A stretch of 64,000 nucleotides of DNA from Pseudomonadota bacterium (GCA_020161615.1 JAIUPD010000006.1:1-64000), one strand, 5' to 3'; positions 49,650-59,198 are shown, numbered from the stretch's first letter. Translations and numbers: made by a program. The notes: generated by a model from the sequence alone, not told the origin.

Positions 49650-50656
49650 CTCGTGTCTCCATCGGCGAGAATCTGGGCCTCGATGGCCAGCCGCGTGACC
49701 CTGAGGGCATGGCCCCGGGGCATGGCGGTATCGGTGCGGTCGCGCACATCGGCCAGGAAGCGGGTGAAATAGCGCAGCGGCTCGGCCGAGCAGTCGAGAT
49801 GCCGCATGCCGTGCCGGTCGCAGAGGAACAGGTGATCGGCGCCGGGTCGCCCGGCCGGGTCGAGGTATTTGCGCAGCTCGATCGTTCCCTCGGTCCCGGT
49901 CAGGAACAGCCGCCCGTCGCCCCAGGTCGGCAAGCCATCGGGCGTGAACCAATCGACGCGGATGAAGCCCCGCGCCTCGCCGCTATCGAGCAGGATATCG
50001 CCGTAATCGCGGAAGGCCGGCACATCGGGCAGCGCGCGGTTGGCGGTGGCGGCGGCGGTGATGCGGGCGGTATCAGCGCCGGTGAAATGCAGGAACTGGT
50101 CGATCTGGTGGCTGGCGATGTCGGTCAGGATGCCGCCGAAAGCCTCGGGGCGGAAGAACCATTCGGGCCGGATCGCCCGGTTCAGCCGGTGGGGGCCCAG
50201 GCACGTGGTCTGGATCACCCGGCCGATGGCGCCCTCGGCCACCAGCCGCGAGGCCGTCTCGCAGGCGCGGACGACGAAACGTTCGGAAAAGCAGATCGAC
50301 AGCAGGCGCCCGGTCTCGGCCGCCACCTGTTCCAGCGCGGCAACCTGATCGAGGGATGTGGCGCCGGGCTTGTCCAGCATTACGTCCTTGCCCGCCTGCA
50401 TCGCCCTGATGGCGATGGCTGGGCGATCCACCGGGATCGCGGCGCAAAGCACGATCTGGATATCGGGGTCGTCGAAAAGCGCCTCGCGCGGGCGCTGGGT
50501 CAGGTCGGGGAAACGTTCGCGGAAGCCGTCCAGCACGCGGGGATCGCTGGTTTCCGGGCAATAGCCCGCGCAGACCGCCCCCGCGGCCAGCAATTCGCCG
50601 ACCATGTGATAGATGTGCCGATGGTCGAGGCCGATGGCGGCAAAGCGCAAAGTCAT
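49646..50656 (-). CDS. Gfo/Idh/MocA family oxidoreductase (first copy)
   Basis: 336 aa. The N-terminal NAD(P) fold starts LRFAAIGLDHRHIYHMVGEL, an atypical nucleotide loop in which the usual GxGxxG is not clear. DKPGATS takes the place of the EKP motif, with GGILTDIASHQIDQFLHFTG providing the catalytic Asp/His. Domain II resembles sugar dehydrogenases. The operon suggests a sugar acid or lactone substrate linked to hexuronate use, but none can be assigned. It is coupled on both sides. Confidence 0.82.
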   Translation of the reverse strand: MTLRFAAIGLDHRHIYHMVGELLAAGAVCAGYCPETSDPRVLDGFRERFPDLTQRPREALFDDPDIQIVLCAAIPVDRPAIAIRAMQAGKDVMLDKPGATSLDQVAALEQVAAETGRLLSICFSERFVVRACETASRLVAEGAIGRVIQTTCLGPHRLNRAIRPEWFFRPEAFGGILTDIASHQIDQFLHFTGADTARITAAATANRALPDVPAFRDYGDILLDSGEARGFIRVDWFTPDGLPTWGDGRLFLTGTEGTIELRKYLDPAGRPGADHLFLCDRHGMRHLDCSAEPLRYFTRFLADVRDRTDTAMPRGHALRVTRLAIEAQILADGDTR

Positions 50657-51681
50657 GCCCGCACCTGCACCGGCTGGCCGGTGGCGCCGGTCTGGATCAG
50701 CGCGTCGATCAGGCGGTGAACGCGCAGCGCCTCCTCGCCGGTGACGCGGGGGTCACGGCCTTCGGCGATGGCTTCGGCGAAATCGGCCATGACGGCGCGG
50801 TGCCAGTCATGCGGAAAGGCCATCGGATCGGCCCCGGTGCCGCCCGCGCCGGTGTCGGCCTCGACCCGCTCCTCGGTCCCGTCGTGGAACCGAGCGAGGA
50901 GCGTTCCGCCGCGCAGGGCCAACGTGCCGCGGGTGCCGGTCAGGGTGATTTCCTCATGAAAGCCGGGATAGGCGGCGGTGGTCGCGTCGATGGTGCCAAT
51001 GGCGCCCGAGGCGAAGCGGGCGGCGGCACAGACCATGTCCTCCGTCTCCATCCGGTGCACGGCGGTGGTCTCGGCAAAGCCCGTCACCCGCTCGATGGGA
51101 CCGGCGAGCGAGAGCATCAGGTCCAGCGTGTGGATCCCCTGCGAGATCAGCACCCCGCCCCCGTCCCGCGCCAGCGTGCCGCGCCCCGGTTCGTCGTAAT
51201 AGGCCTGCGGCCGCCAGAGCCGGATGGTGGTGGAGCAGCCGACGACCCGCCCCAGCGCGCCGGCTGCCAGCAACTCCGCCGCGCGCATCGCGGCGGGGCG
51301 GAAGCGGTGTTGCAGCACCACACCCAGCCGCACGCCCGCCTCGCGGCAGCCGGTGACCAGCGCTTCCGCCCGCGCGGTGGTGATGTCGAGCGGCTTTTCC
51401 ATCAGCACATGCTTGCCCGCCCGCGCGCAGGCCAGGCCGATCTCGGCATGGCTGCTGGCGGGGGTGAAGACGGCGACGGCCTCGACCCTGTCGTCGGCCA
51501 GGATCCTGTCCAGGCTGTCGGTCAGCGGGAAGGGATAGCGCGCGCCGAAATCCGCGCGCCGGGCGGCCGACGGGGCAAAGGCGTGCAGCACCTCGATCCG
51601 GTCGGACAGGTCCATCAGGCCGCGGGCATGCGGGGTCACGGCCATGCCCAGCCCGACGATGGCGATACGCAGACGGCTCAT
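50653..51681 (-). CDS. Gfo/Idh/MocA family oxidoreductase (second copy)
   Basis: 342 aa. Nucleotide fold RIAIVGLGMAVTPHARGLMDL, EKP motif HVLMEKPLD, and catalytic GGVLISQGIHTLDLMLSLAG are present. It differs clearly from the neighbouring copy, so the two probably act on successive or different substrates. It follows the TRAP transporter gene by 13 bp on the same strand. A sugar-acid dehydrogenase role is inferred. Confidence 0.85.
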   Translation of the reverse strand: MSRLRIAIVGLGMAVTPHARGLMDLSDRIEVLHAFAPSAARRADFGARYPFPLTDSLDRILADDRVEAVAVFTPASSHAEIGLACARAGKHVLMEKPLDITTARAEALVTGCREAGVRLGVVLQHRFRPAAMRAAELLAAGALGRVVGCSTTIRLWRPQAYYDEPGRGTLARDGGGVLISQGIHTLDLMLSLAGPIERVTGFAETTAVHRMETEDMVCAAARFASGAIGTIDATTAAYPGFHEEITLTGTRGTLALRGGTLLARFHDGTEERVEADTGAGGTGADPMAFPHDWHRAVMADFAEAIAEGRDPRVTGEEALRVHRLIDALIQTGATGQPVQVRA

Positions 51682-51694
51682 GCCGCGGTTCCTT

Positions 51695-53569
51695 TCATTG
51701 TCCCAGCCAGCGCAGCGGGACCTGGGTCAGCGCCGGCACGAAAGCAACCAGCATCAGGACGACCAGCATCGCGGCAAGGAAGGGCAGGACGGCGCGGAAG
51801 GTGGCGACCTGATCGGCCCCGCCCGCCCGCGCGGTGGTGAAGATCAAGACCCCCAGCGGCGGGGTCAGCGCGCCGATCACCAGGTTCATGACGATGACGA
51901 GGCCGAAGGTGATCGGATCGAAGCCAGCCAGCACGACCAGCGGCACCAGGATGGGCACCAGGATCACCAGCGCCGCGATCATCTCCATGAAGAGGCCGAC
52001 GATCAGCAGGAAGGCGTTGATCGCCAGCATCAGCAGCCACGGCCGCTCGACCAGCACGGCGAGCCCCGCGGCGATGCGCTGCGGCACGCGTTCGAAGGCC
52101 AGCACCCAGGCGAAGGGGGCGGCGGCGGCGATGATCACGACGATCACCACCGTGTCCATCATCGCCTCGCGCACGGCGGCGACCAGGGCGCGGCCGGTCA
52201 GCTTGCGATAGAGGAAGGCGCCGCAGAAGAGCGCGTAGATCATGGCCACGGCCCCGGCTTCGGTCGCGGTGAAGACGCCGAAGCGCACGCCGCCGACGAT
52301 CAGCACCGGCAGGATCAGCGCCGGGATCGCCACCACCAGCCCGCGCAGCCGGTCGCGGCCGCTGGCCTTGGGCATGTCGCCGCCATAGCCGCGCGCGCGG
52401 GAGATGATGTAGACCACCATCATCAGCGCCGCCGCCATCAGCAGGCCCGGCACCAGCGTGGCGACGAACAGCGCGCCCACCGAGACCGAGGCCAGCGCAG
52501 CATAGATGATCAGCCCCAGCGACGGCGGGATCAGGTTGGCCAGCGTCGAGCCCGCGGCGGTCAAAGCCGCGGCGAAGGGCCGGTCATAGCCGCGCCGGGC
52601 CATTTCCGGCACCAGGAGCTTGGCCACGGTCGAGGCATCGGCGGTCGACGACCCCGACACGCCCGCCAGCATGGTGTTCGTCACCACATTCGCTTGCGCC
52701 AGCCCGCCACGCAGATGGCCGACCAGCATCATCGCCAGTTCGATCAGCCGCGGCGTGATGCCGCCCACATTCATCACCGCCGCGGCGAGGATGAAGAAGG
52801 GGATCGCCAGCAGCGTGAAGGAATTGAGCGAGGCGCCCATGTTCTGCGCCAGCGTGACCAGCAGGATCGGGTTGGCCGAGGCGAAGGCGGTAAAGGTGCC
52901 CAGGATCAGCGAAAAGGCGACCGGAACGCCCAGAAGGATGGCGCCGAGCCCGACGCCCACCAGCACCCAGGGGCCCGACGCCGGGGAATAAAGGAAGCCT
53001 GCGCCATGGCGGACGGACCAGTAGATCAGCCCGCCCAGGGCCAGGATCGCCAGCCCCTGCAGGAAGCCGCGCTGCCCGTCGGGCCAGGCCAGGAAAAGGA
53101 GGTTCAGCCCCGCCCCGACCGGCACGGCCAGGAACAGGTATTTCATCGGCACCTGCAAGGCGGGCGAGGCGGCGATGGCGCGCTCGACATAGGCCATCCC
53201 GTGGATGACCAGCACCAGCGAAGCCGCGGCCATCAGCGCCAGCGTCAGGAATTCCAGCCCCCGCCGGGCGCGCCCCGGCAGAAGCCGGGGCACCAGGTCG
53301 ATGGCGATATGCGCCCCCCGTCCCGTGGCCAGCGCCATGCCCAGCATCACCGCCCAGGTGAAGAGCCAGGTCGCCACCTCTTCCGGCCAGGGCATCGCGG
53401 CACGGAAGACATAGCGCATGACGACCTGCAGGCAGGCCACGCCCACCGCCCCCAGAAGCAGGGCGACGCAGGCAAGTTCCACGCCCTGATCCACGCGGCG
53501 ACGCAGGGTGAGGACAGGTCCGGGTTCAGGCGCCACCGGGGGGGCGCCTGCGGGGGATGCGGAAGTCAT
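51695..53569 (-). CDS. TRAP transporter fused small and large permease (DctQM)
   Basis: 624 aa. The first about 190 residues are the four-helix DctQ domain (VELACVALLLGAVGVACLQVV, MPWPEEVATWLFTWAVMLGMALA). After a linker helix the DctM domain (about 220-620) has LILGTFTAFASANPILL, GGLAQANVVTNTMLAGVSGSSTADASTVA and LIPPSLGLIIYA, with about twelve transmembrane segments. It imports organic or sugar acids with Na+ or H+. The binding-protein gene is 10 bp upstream. The hexuronate genes downstream suggest uronates as substrate. Confidence 0.92.
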   Translation of the reverse strand: MTSASPAGAPPVAPEPGPVLTLRRRVDQGVELACVALLLGAVGVACLQVVMRYVFRAAMPWPEEVATWLFTWAVMLGMALATGRGAHIAIDLVPRLLPGRARRGLEFLTLALMAAASLVLVIHGMAYVERAIAASPALQVPMKYLFLAVPVGAGLNLLFLAWPDGQRGFLQGLAILALGGLIYWSVRHGAGFLYSPASGPWVLVGVGLGAILLGVPVAFSLILGTFTAFASANPILLVTLAQNMGASLNSFTLLAIPFFILAAAVMNVGGITPRLIELAMMLVGHLRGGLAQANVVTNTMLAGVSGSSTADASTVAKLLVPEMARRGYDRPFAAALTAAGSTLANLIPPSLGLIIYAALASVSVGALFVATLVPGLLMAAALMMVVYIISRARGYGGDMPKASGRDRLRGLVVAIPALILPVLIVGGVRFGVFTATEAGAVAMIYALFCGAFLYRKLTGRALVAAVREAMMDTVVIVVIIAAAAPFAWVLAFERVPQRIAAGLAVLVERPWLLMLAINAFLLIVGLFMEMIAALVILVPILVPLVVLAGFDPITFGLVIVMNLVIGALTPPLGVLIFTTARAGGADQVATFRAVLPFLAAMLVVLMLVAFVPALTQVPLRWLGQ

Positions 53570-53579
53570 GCCGTCAATC

Positions 53580-54608
53580 TCAGCCCAGGGCGCGGATGGC
53601 GGCGATCATCTCGGCCGTTTCGGGGCTGACCGATCCGAATTGCTCGAACAGGGGCTCGGTGCGGGCCTCCATCTGCGCCAGCTCCTCCTCGGGCAGGGCG
53701 AAGATCTCGACCCCCTGCGCGCGCAGCCCTTCCAGCGTCTGGTCGGCCAGCGCCCGGTTGACGCGGCGCTGCTCGGCGAAGGCCTCCTGCGCCGAGGAAC
53801 GCACCAGATCCTGCAGGTCCTGCGGCAGGCTGTCCAGCCAGGCGGCGTTGACGCGCACCGCCTTGGGCAGGAACCAATGGCCGGTCAGGGTCAGATAGCG
53901 CGCCTGTTCGTAGAAGCGGAACCCCTCGATCGAGAAGACATCCGAGTCGATGGCGTCGATGATCCCGGTCGAGAGCGCCGAATACTGCTCGGAATAGGGC
54001 AGCGGCGTCGGCGCGGCGCCCAGCAGCGACCAGAAATCGACCCAGATGCGCAGCTGCGGCACGCGGATCTTCAGCCCTTCCAGATCGGCCAGGGACTGCA
54101 CTGGGCGCTTGGCCAGGATGTGCCGGAAACCGGTCTCGCCGTAGGCCACGAACTCGACCCCGGTCTTTTCCCGGGCGATCTGGGAGGCGCGGCGGCCCAG
54201 CTCGCCCTGCAGCACGGCGTCGACATGGGCCTCGTTCTTGTAGATGAAGCCCGGCGCCCCGCCCAAAGCGGCAATCTCGGGCGCGATGGCTTCCTCGCTG
54301 TCGGGACCGGCCGTGGTCACCTGGATCGTGCCGATCCGGCTGCCCTCCAACGCTTCGGCCAGACCGCCCAGCTGCGCGGCAGGGAAATGCTGCGCGTCGA
54401 TGCGGCCGCCCGAGCGGGTGTTCAGCATCTCGGTCCAGGCGTCGAAGGCATTGGTGATCGGTGTACCGATCCCCTCGGTATGGGCGATGCGACAGGTATA
54501 GGTCTGCTGTGCCAGCCCGCGCGTTGCCAGCGCAGGCATGGCCAGCGCGGCGGCGCCGGTCGCCAGAAAACTCCGGCGAGTCTGCCGGGTGAGCGTCTCG
54601 ATGGTCAT
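53580..54608 (-). CDS. TRAP transporter substrate-binding protein (DctP family)
   Basis: 342 aa from the ATG at 54608. The signal peptide carries TRRSFLA, a twin-arginine motif, and ends near LAQQ. The mature protein has DctP features: EMLNTRSGGRIDAQHFPAAQLGG, the substrate-carboxylate Arg region (GLKIRVPQLRIWVDF) and GIIDAIDSDVFSI. It is the first gene of the hexuronate/TRAP operon, divergent from the GntR gene, and delivers substrate to DctQM in the periplasm. Confidence 0.9.
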   Translation of the reverse strand: MTIETLTRQTRRSFLATGAAALAMPALATRGLAQQTYTCRIAHTEGIGTPITNAFDAWTEMLNTRSGGRIDAQHFPAAQLGGLAEALEGSRIGTIQVTTAGPDSEEAIAPEIAALGGAPGFIYKNEAHVDAVLQGELGRRASQIAREKTGVEFVAYGETGFRHILAKRPVQSLADLEGLKIRVPQLRIWVDFWSLLGAAPTPLPYSEQYSALSTGIIDAIDSDVFSIEGFRFYEQARYLTLTGHWFLPKAVRVNAAWLDSLPQDLQDLVRSSAQEAFAEQRRVNRALADQTLEGLRAQGVEIFALPEEELAQMEARTEPLFEQFGSVSPETAEMIAAIRALG

Positions 54609-54691
54609 GGTCTCTCCTCCCTTGGCCCTTGGTGCGGTCGAGGCGGGCAGGGCCTTCTCCCCCCTGCTGCCGTGGCTTGCCCCGTAACCAC

Positions 54692-54703
54692 CATACCGGT
54701 ATG
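54692..54703. promoter_or_regulatory. GntR operator candidate, palindrome CATACCGGTATG
   Basis: A perfect 12-bp palindrome in the 149-bp region between the divergent TRAP operon and GntR gene. TACCGGTA resembles the core spacing of FadR-type sites. A TTGACA at 54722-54727 may belong to the GntR promoter. Confidence 0.5.
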
Positions 54704-54757
54704 TTGCATATCGGGCTCCCGTTGACAACCGCAAATCGTGCTGACAGGAACTTGCTG

Positions 54758-55498
54758 ATGCAGACCGCGCTTGAACCCACGAAACCCCTGGCTCCGCAGC
54801 TGATCGCCGTGCTGCGGCGGCGGATTGCGGCCATCGACCTGCCGCCCGGGTCAGCGCTGTCCGAGAAGGATATCGCGGCGCAATTCCGCGTCTCGCGCCA
54901 GCCGGTACGCGAGGCGTTCATCAAACTCTCGGAAGCCGGCCTTGTCGAGATCCGGCCCAGCCGCGGCACCTGGGTGATGAAGATCTCGGTGCGCGAGGTC
55001 TGCAACGCCCGCTTCGTGCGCGAGGCCATCGAAAGCGATCTGGCCCGGCACGCTGCCCGGTTGGCCACGCCGCACCAGGTCGCCGGGCTGCAGGACCTGA
55101 TCGACCGCCAGCGTGCCGCGGCCGAGGCGGGCGATTTCGCCGGGTTCAACGCACTGGACGAGACGTTCCATGGCGCGATCACCGACACGCTGGGCAACGA
55201 TTTCGCCCTGCGGATCGTCGAGTCCGCGCGGTTCCAGACCGACCGGGTGCGGCTGCTCTCGCTGCCCAATGCCACGCCGATGAAGGTGCTGATCGGCCAG
55301 CATCAGGCGATCCTCGACTGCATCGCCCGCCGCGATGGCGAGGGGGCGGCCGAGGCGATGCGCCGCCATCTGCGCGAGATCCTGCTGGCGCTGCCCAGCA
55401 TCGCCGCCGCCCATCCCGAGTATTTTTCGGACACCGACCTGCCCGACCACGCCAAATCGCTGGTTCCCCGCGACACGCCAGCCGATCCTGCGGGGTGA
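54758..55498 (+). CDS. GntR family regulator (FadR/UxuR-like)
   Basis: 246 aa from the ATG at 54758 (AGGAA 8 bases upstream). The winged helix (LPPGSALSEKDIAAQFRVSR, QPVREAFIKLSEAGLVEIRPSRGTWV) is followed by an FCD domain with the Asp and three His metal/ligand positions (DETFHGAI, GQHQAIL, MRRHLREI). It is divergent from the TRAP/uxu operon with a palindrome between them. A uronate intermediate is the expected inducer, by analogy with UxuR/ExuR. Confidence 0.9.
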   Translation: MQTALEPTKPLAPQLIAVLRRRIAAIDLPPGSALSEKDIAAQFRVSRQPVREAFIKLSEAGLVEIRPSRGTWVMKISVREVCNARFVREAIESDLARHAARLATPHQVAGLQDLIDRQRAAAEAGDFAGFNALDETFHGAITDTLGNDFALRIVESARFQTDRVRLLSLPNATPMKVLIGQHQAILDCIARRDGEGAAEAMRRHLREILLALPSIAAAHPEYFSDTDLPDHAKSLVPRDTPADPAG

Positions 55499-55531
55499 GG
55501 ACACCGGCGGTCTGAAACGCTCTGTCCGCCC

Positions 55532-57706
55532 CTATGCCAGACCGACCAGAACCCTGTCCGGGGTCGCAGGCCACTCTCTTACCCGGACGCCGCAGGCGTG
55601 GTGGATGGCGTTCAGGACGGCCGCGCCGGCGCCGCAGATCGCCAGCTCTCCAATGCCCTTGACCATCAGCGGACCGGCCCAGGGGTCGCGCTCATCGACG
55701 AAATGCACGGTCAGGGGCGGCACGTCGGCGTTGACCGGCACATGGTACTCGGCAAGATCGCGGTTCACCACGTGACCGTCCCGCCGGTCGAGAACCATCC
55801 CCTCGGTAAGCGCCATGCCGATCCCCCAGGTCATCCCGCCATGACATTGCGAGCGCGCCGTGAGCGGGTTCAGGATACGTCCGGCGGCAAAACTGCCCAA
55901 CATCCGGCGTACCCTGACTTCCCCCGTCACGTCGCTGACCGCCACTTCGGCGAAATGCGCGCCATAGGTGGCCTGACGGACCTGTTTCAGCGCCTCGCCG
56001 CCCCTGATATGGCCATGGCCGGTCAGGCTGCCTTCATTCAGCAGGGCGACGAGCGGGCGGCGCATATTGGCCACCCGTGCCTCGCCGTCCTGCAGGCTCA
56101 GGTCGCCTTCCTCGCACCCGAGGCGGGATGCCAGCTGCTGGCGCAGATCCAGCGCGGCAAGCCAGACGGCGTTGCCCGTCGTGGCAGCGCCGAACGAGCC
56201 GCCTGAGCCCGAGCCGGGCGGCAGATCGGTATCGCCCAGCCGGACGGTCACGAGATCGACAGGCAGGCCAAGCGCTTCGCCGGCAATCTGGGTGAGGATC
56301 GCATAGGTCCCGGTGCCGATATCGGTCATGTCGGTTTCGACAAGGGCGCCCTCGGACGTCAGGGTGATCCGTGCCTCGGCCTCCGTCAGGGTATTGACCC
56401 GGAAGGCCGCAGCGACGCCGGTGCCGATCCACCATTCGCCCTCGCGGCGCTGGCGCGGGGCAGGATTGCGGCCGGCCCAACCGAAACGCTCTGCCCCCTC
56501 TGTCAGGGCCTGTTCCAACCGGTGCGATGAAAAGGGCTTGCCGTTCTGGGGGTGCCGGTCGGGAATATTGCGCAGCCGCAGGGTGATCGGGTCGATCCCC
56601 GTCGCACTGGCCAGCTCGTCCATCGCGCATTCAAAAGCGGTGACGCCGATCGCTTCGCCCGGCGCGCGAACCGATCCCGCGGTCGGCAGGCTGACCCGTG
56701 CCACCCGCTCGCCCACCACACGGTGCGGTGCGGCATAGGCGAAGCGGCTGGCCTGCGTCACCGGCTCGATGTGATCCTCGCCGGGCAGGTTCGACACCAG
56801 GGCCTCATGGCCAAGACCGAGGAGCCGTCCGCCTGCATCCGCTGCGAGACGGATGCGCTGGTGCGATTCCGAGCGGCGATTGACCAGTTCGAATACCTGA
56901 CGTCGTTCCTGCACCACGCAGACCGGCCGGCCCAGACGCCGCGCCGCCAGCGCAGCGGCGACGGCCTCGGGCGCGATCCCGAGTTTCGACCCAAAGCCGC
57001 CGCCAACGAAGGGCGCGAGCAGGCGCACCCTGTCTTGCGGGATGCCCAGGCAATCCGCCAATTCCGCCCGGTTGTCTTTCAGCATCTGCAAGGAACTGCG
57101 GACAGTGACGTTTTCTCCTTGCCACCAGGCGACTGCGGCATGGGGTTCCATCGCTGCCGAGGCCATCGACGGCGTGCGATAGGTCACATCGACGGTATGC
57201 TCTGCCTCGCGCATCGCGCTGTCCAGATCGCCCTGGGCTTTGGGCTCACCCTCCGGGTTTGCCGCTGCAGGGTCGATCAGGCCAGGGTCGCCGGTCACGA
57301 TGACGCGCGCGGTCCTGGCGGCATGCCTCGCGGCTTCGAAACTTTCGGCGACGATCAGGGCTATGGCTTGGCCGGCGAAGTCGGCAGTCCCGGGCCCCTG
57401 CCGTGGCGCCTTGCCAGCGCCGCCTTGGGCGGTCCGCCGGATCATCGCCGGATCCTGCAGGACCGACAAAACGCCGTCGAAGGCAGCTAGTTCGTCCGCA
57501 TTGGCCAGGGTGATCGTGCCGGGGGCGGGGGCGCGAACGAGGACGCCGAAGGCGCAATCCTCCGGCAAATCCTCCGCCGCATAGACGGCTCGGCCCGTGA
57601 CCTTGAGCGGCCCGTCAGGTCGCGGAGTCGCCACACCCACAAGCCCTTGCTTCATCTCGGGCATACGGTCCTCGGCGGGCCCGTCGGTCGTGAGGGTGAT
57701 GGTCAT
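55532..57706 (-). CDS. Molybdopterin-binding subunit, xanthine/aldehyde oxidase family (PaoC-like)
   Basis: 724 aa from the ATG at 57706. The aldehyde-oxidase N-domain (DGPLKVTGRAVYAAEDLPED) and the Mo-pterin domains are clear: APFVGGGFGSKLG, VRAPGEAIGVTAFECAMDELA, GSGSGGSFGAATTGNAV, and KGIGELAICGAGAAVLNAIHHA containing the catalytic Glu. Length and the three-gene arrangement fit the PaoABC (YagTSR) group of aldehyde oxidoreductases. It is coupled by ATGA to the FAD subunit gene. Substrate is unknown; the divergent alcohol/sugar dehydrogenase operon makes an aldehyde plausible. Confidence 0.9.
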   Translation of the reverse strand: MTITLTTDGPAEDRMPEMKQGLVGVATPRPDGPLKVTGRAVYAAEDLPEDCAFGVLVRAPAPGTITLANADELAAFDGVLSVLQDPAMIRRTAQGGAGKAPRQGPGTADFAGQAIALIVAESFEAARHAARTARVIVTGDPGLIDPAAANPEGEPKAQGDLDSAMREAEHTVDVTYRTPSMASAAMEPHAAVAWWQGENVTVRSSLQMLKDNRAELADCLGIPQDRVRLLAPFVGGGFGSKLGIAPEAVAAALAARRLGRPVCVVQERRQVFELVNRRSESHQRIRLAADAGGRLLGLGHEALVSNLPGEDHIEPVTQASRFAYAAPHRVVGERVARVSLPTAGSVRAPGEAIGVTAFECAMDELASATGIDPITLRLRNIPDRHPQNGKPFSSHRLEQALTEGAERFGWAGRNPAPRQRREGEWWIGTGVAAAFRVNTLTEAEARITLTSEGALVETDMTDIGTGTYAILTQIAGEALGLPVDLVTVRLGDTDLPPGSGSGGSFGAATTGNAVWLAALDLRQQLASRLGCEEGDLSLQDGEARVANMRRPLVALLNEGSLTGHGHIRGGEALKQVRQATYGAHFAEVAVSDVTGEVRVRRMLGSFAAGRILNPLTARSQCHGGMTWGIGMALTEGMVLDRRDGHVVNRDLAEYHVPVNADVPPLTVHFVDERDPWAGPLMVKGIGELAICGAGAAVLNAIHHACGVRVREWPATPDRVLVGLA

Positions 57707-58674
57707 TGTGTGGCTTCCTCCAGTACGGCGCGCAGCAGGCGTCGCGTCAGCGGCAACTTGAACGCCGTGCCCTCTCGGGGCTGGGCTGGATGCAGCAGCA
57801 GGTCTGCTGCCTTGTCGAAAAGGACCATTGACGGTGCCTCGCCCGTCAGCAGGGCATCGACGGCGGGGTCGCGCCACGGAACAGTCCCCAACCCCCCGAA
57901 AGCCAGCGCCGCGTGAACAATCCGTCCGCGTTCCAGCCGCAGCACCGCCGCGACCGAAACCAGCGCAAAGGCATAGGACGCGCGGTCTCGCACCTTGCGA
58001 TAGATCTGCCGGTCCCCCTTCGGCGCCGGCAATGCCACGGAGGTGATCAGGGCACCGGGCGGAAGCACTGTCTCAACGTCGGGCGTGGTCCCCGGAGGCA
58101 GGTGGAATCCCGCGATCGGATGGGCATGCGCGATGCCCTGGGCGTCGCGGAACTCGACCACCGCGTCGAGCGCCCGCAGCGCCACCGCCATGTCGCCCGG
58201 GTTCAGCGCCAGGCAATGGGCCGAGGTACCAAGAACCGCATGGTTGCGCAGTTCGCCCCCCATGGCGGCGCAGCCAGATCCCGGGGTGCGTTTGTTGCAA
58301 GGGGTGGCAAGGTCCTGAAAATACGGGCAACGCGTGCGCTGCAACAGGTTGCCGCCTGTCGTTGCCTTGTTGCGCAATTGACCGCTGGCCCCGGCAAGAA
58401 GCGCCCGTGACAGCACCGGCCATCGCTTCCTGACCCGGGGGTCCGCGGCCAGATCGCTGTTGGAGACCAGGGCGCCGATGCGCAGGCCGTCGCCGTCATC
58501 CTCGATCCGGTCCAGACCCAGCCGCGCGATGTCGATTACCCTGTCGGGTGTCATCACCTGCAACTTCATGAGGTCCACCAGATTGGTGCCGCCCGCGATG
58601 AAGACACTGCCGGGCTGGTGGGTCGCCGCGGCCTCGGTCAGATCGGCGGCACGGTAATAGTCGAAGGGCTTCAC
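57703..58674 (-). CDS. FAD-binding subunit with extra [4Fe-4S] insertion (PaoB-like)
   Basis: 323 aa with a GTG start at 58674 that overlaps the preceding stop (GTGA). FAD motifs are FIAGGTNLVDLMK and ATTGGNLLQ. The cysteines in RTRCPYFQDLATPCNKRTPGSGCAA match the loop that holds an additional [4Fe-4S] cluster in E. coli PaoB. It passes electrons from molybdenum and Fe-S centres to the acceptor. The N-terminal FDYYRAADLTEA is standard for the family. Confidence 0.9.
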   Translation of the reverse strand: MKPFDYYRAADLTEAAATHQPGSVFIAGGTNLVDLMKLQVMTPDRVIDIARLGLDRIEDDGDGLRIGALVSNSDLAADPRVRKRWPVLSRALLAGASGQLRNKATTGGNLLQRTRCPYFQDLATPCNKRTPGSGCAAMGGELRNHAVLGTSAHCLALNPGDMAVALRALDAVVEFRDAQGIAHAHPIAGFHLPPGTTPDVETVLPPGALITSVALPAPKGDRQIYRKVRDRASYAFALVSVAAVLRLERGRIVHAALAFGGLGTVPWRDPAVDALLTGEAPSMVLFDKAADLLLHPAQPREGTAFKLPLTRRLLRAVLEEATQ

Positions 58675-59198
58675 GCCGCGTCCTCCGATGTTGTCCCCTC
58701 TGCGGCCCCGCCAAACTCGCTGATCGCGGCGTTGATGCCCGGATAGCAGGCGCAACGGCAGAGATTGCCGCTCATCCGTTCCGCGATCTCGGCTCGGGTC
58801 AGGACGGGATGGGGCTCGAGGCTGGGGCTCACGTGACTGGGCCAGCCTTGCCGCACCTCCTCCAGCATGCCCAGTGCCGAGCACAGCTGTCCCGGCGTGC
58901 AATAGCCGCACTGAAAGCCGTCATGGGCGATGAACGCCTTCTGTAGGGCAGAGGCGCCGGTCTCTTCCAACCCCTCGACCGTGATGATCTGGTCGCCGTC
59001 GTGCATCACGGCCAAGGCAAGGCAGGCGTTGATCCGGCGGCCGTTCACCAGGACGGTGCAGGCGCCGCATTGGCCGTGGTCGCATCCCTTCTTCGTGCCC
59101 GTCAAACCAAGGTGATGCCGCAGGGCATCGAGGAGGGTCACCCTTGGATCAAGATCCAGCGAGTGGCGGGCGCGGTTGATGTCGAGCGTGATCAGCAT
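58671..59198 (-). CDS. [2Fe-2S] subunit, xanthine/aldehyde oxidase family (PaoA-like)
   Basis: 175 aa. The plant-type cluster is in GCDHGQCGACTVLVNGRRINAC and the second cluster in GFQCGYCTPGQ and MSGNLCRCACYPGI. Unlike E. coli PaoA (YagT) there is no Tat signal peptide, so the complex is probably cytoplasmic. It is the first gene of the three-gene operon and transfers electrons from the Mo site to FAD. Confidence 0.93.
   Translation of the reverse strand: MLITLDINRARHSLDLDPRVTLLDALRHHLGLTGTKKGCDHGQCGACTVLVNGRRINACLALAVMHDGDQIITVEGLEETGASALQKAFIAHDGFQCGYCTPGQLCSALGMLEEVRQGWPSHVSPSLEPHPVLTRAEIAERMSGNLCRCACYPGINAAISEFGGAAEGTTSEDAA

Noticed and set aside
51644-53629. 661-codon plus-strand frame opposite the DctQM gene
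   Set aside because: His/Gln/Arg-rich, typical reverse complement of a membrane protein gene.
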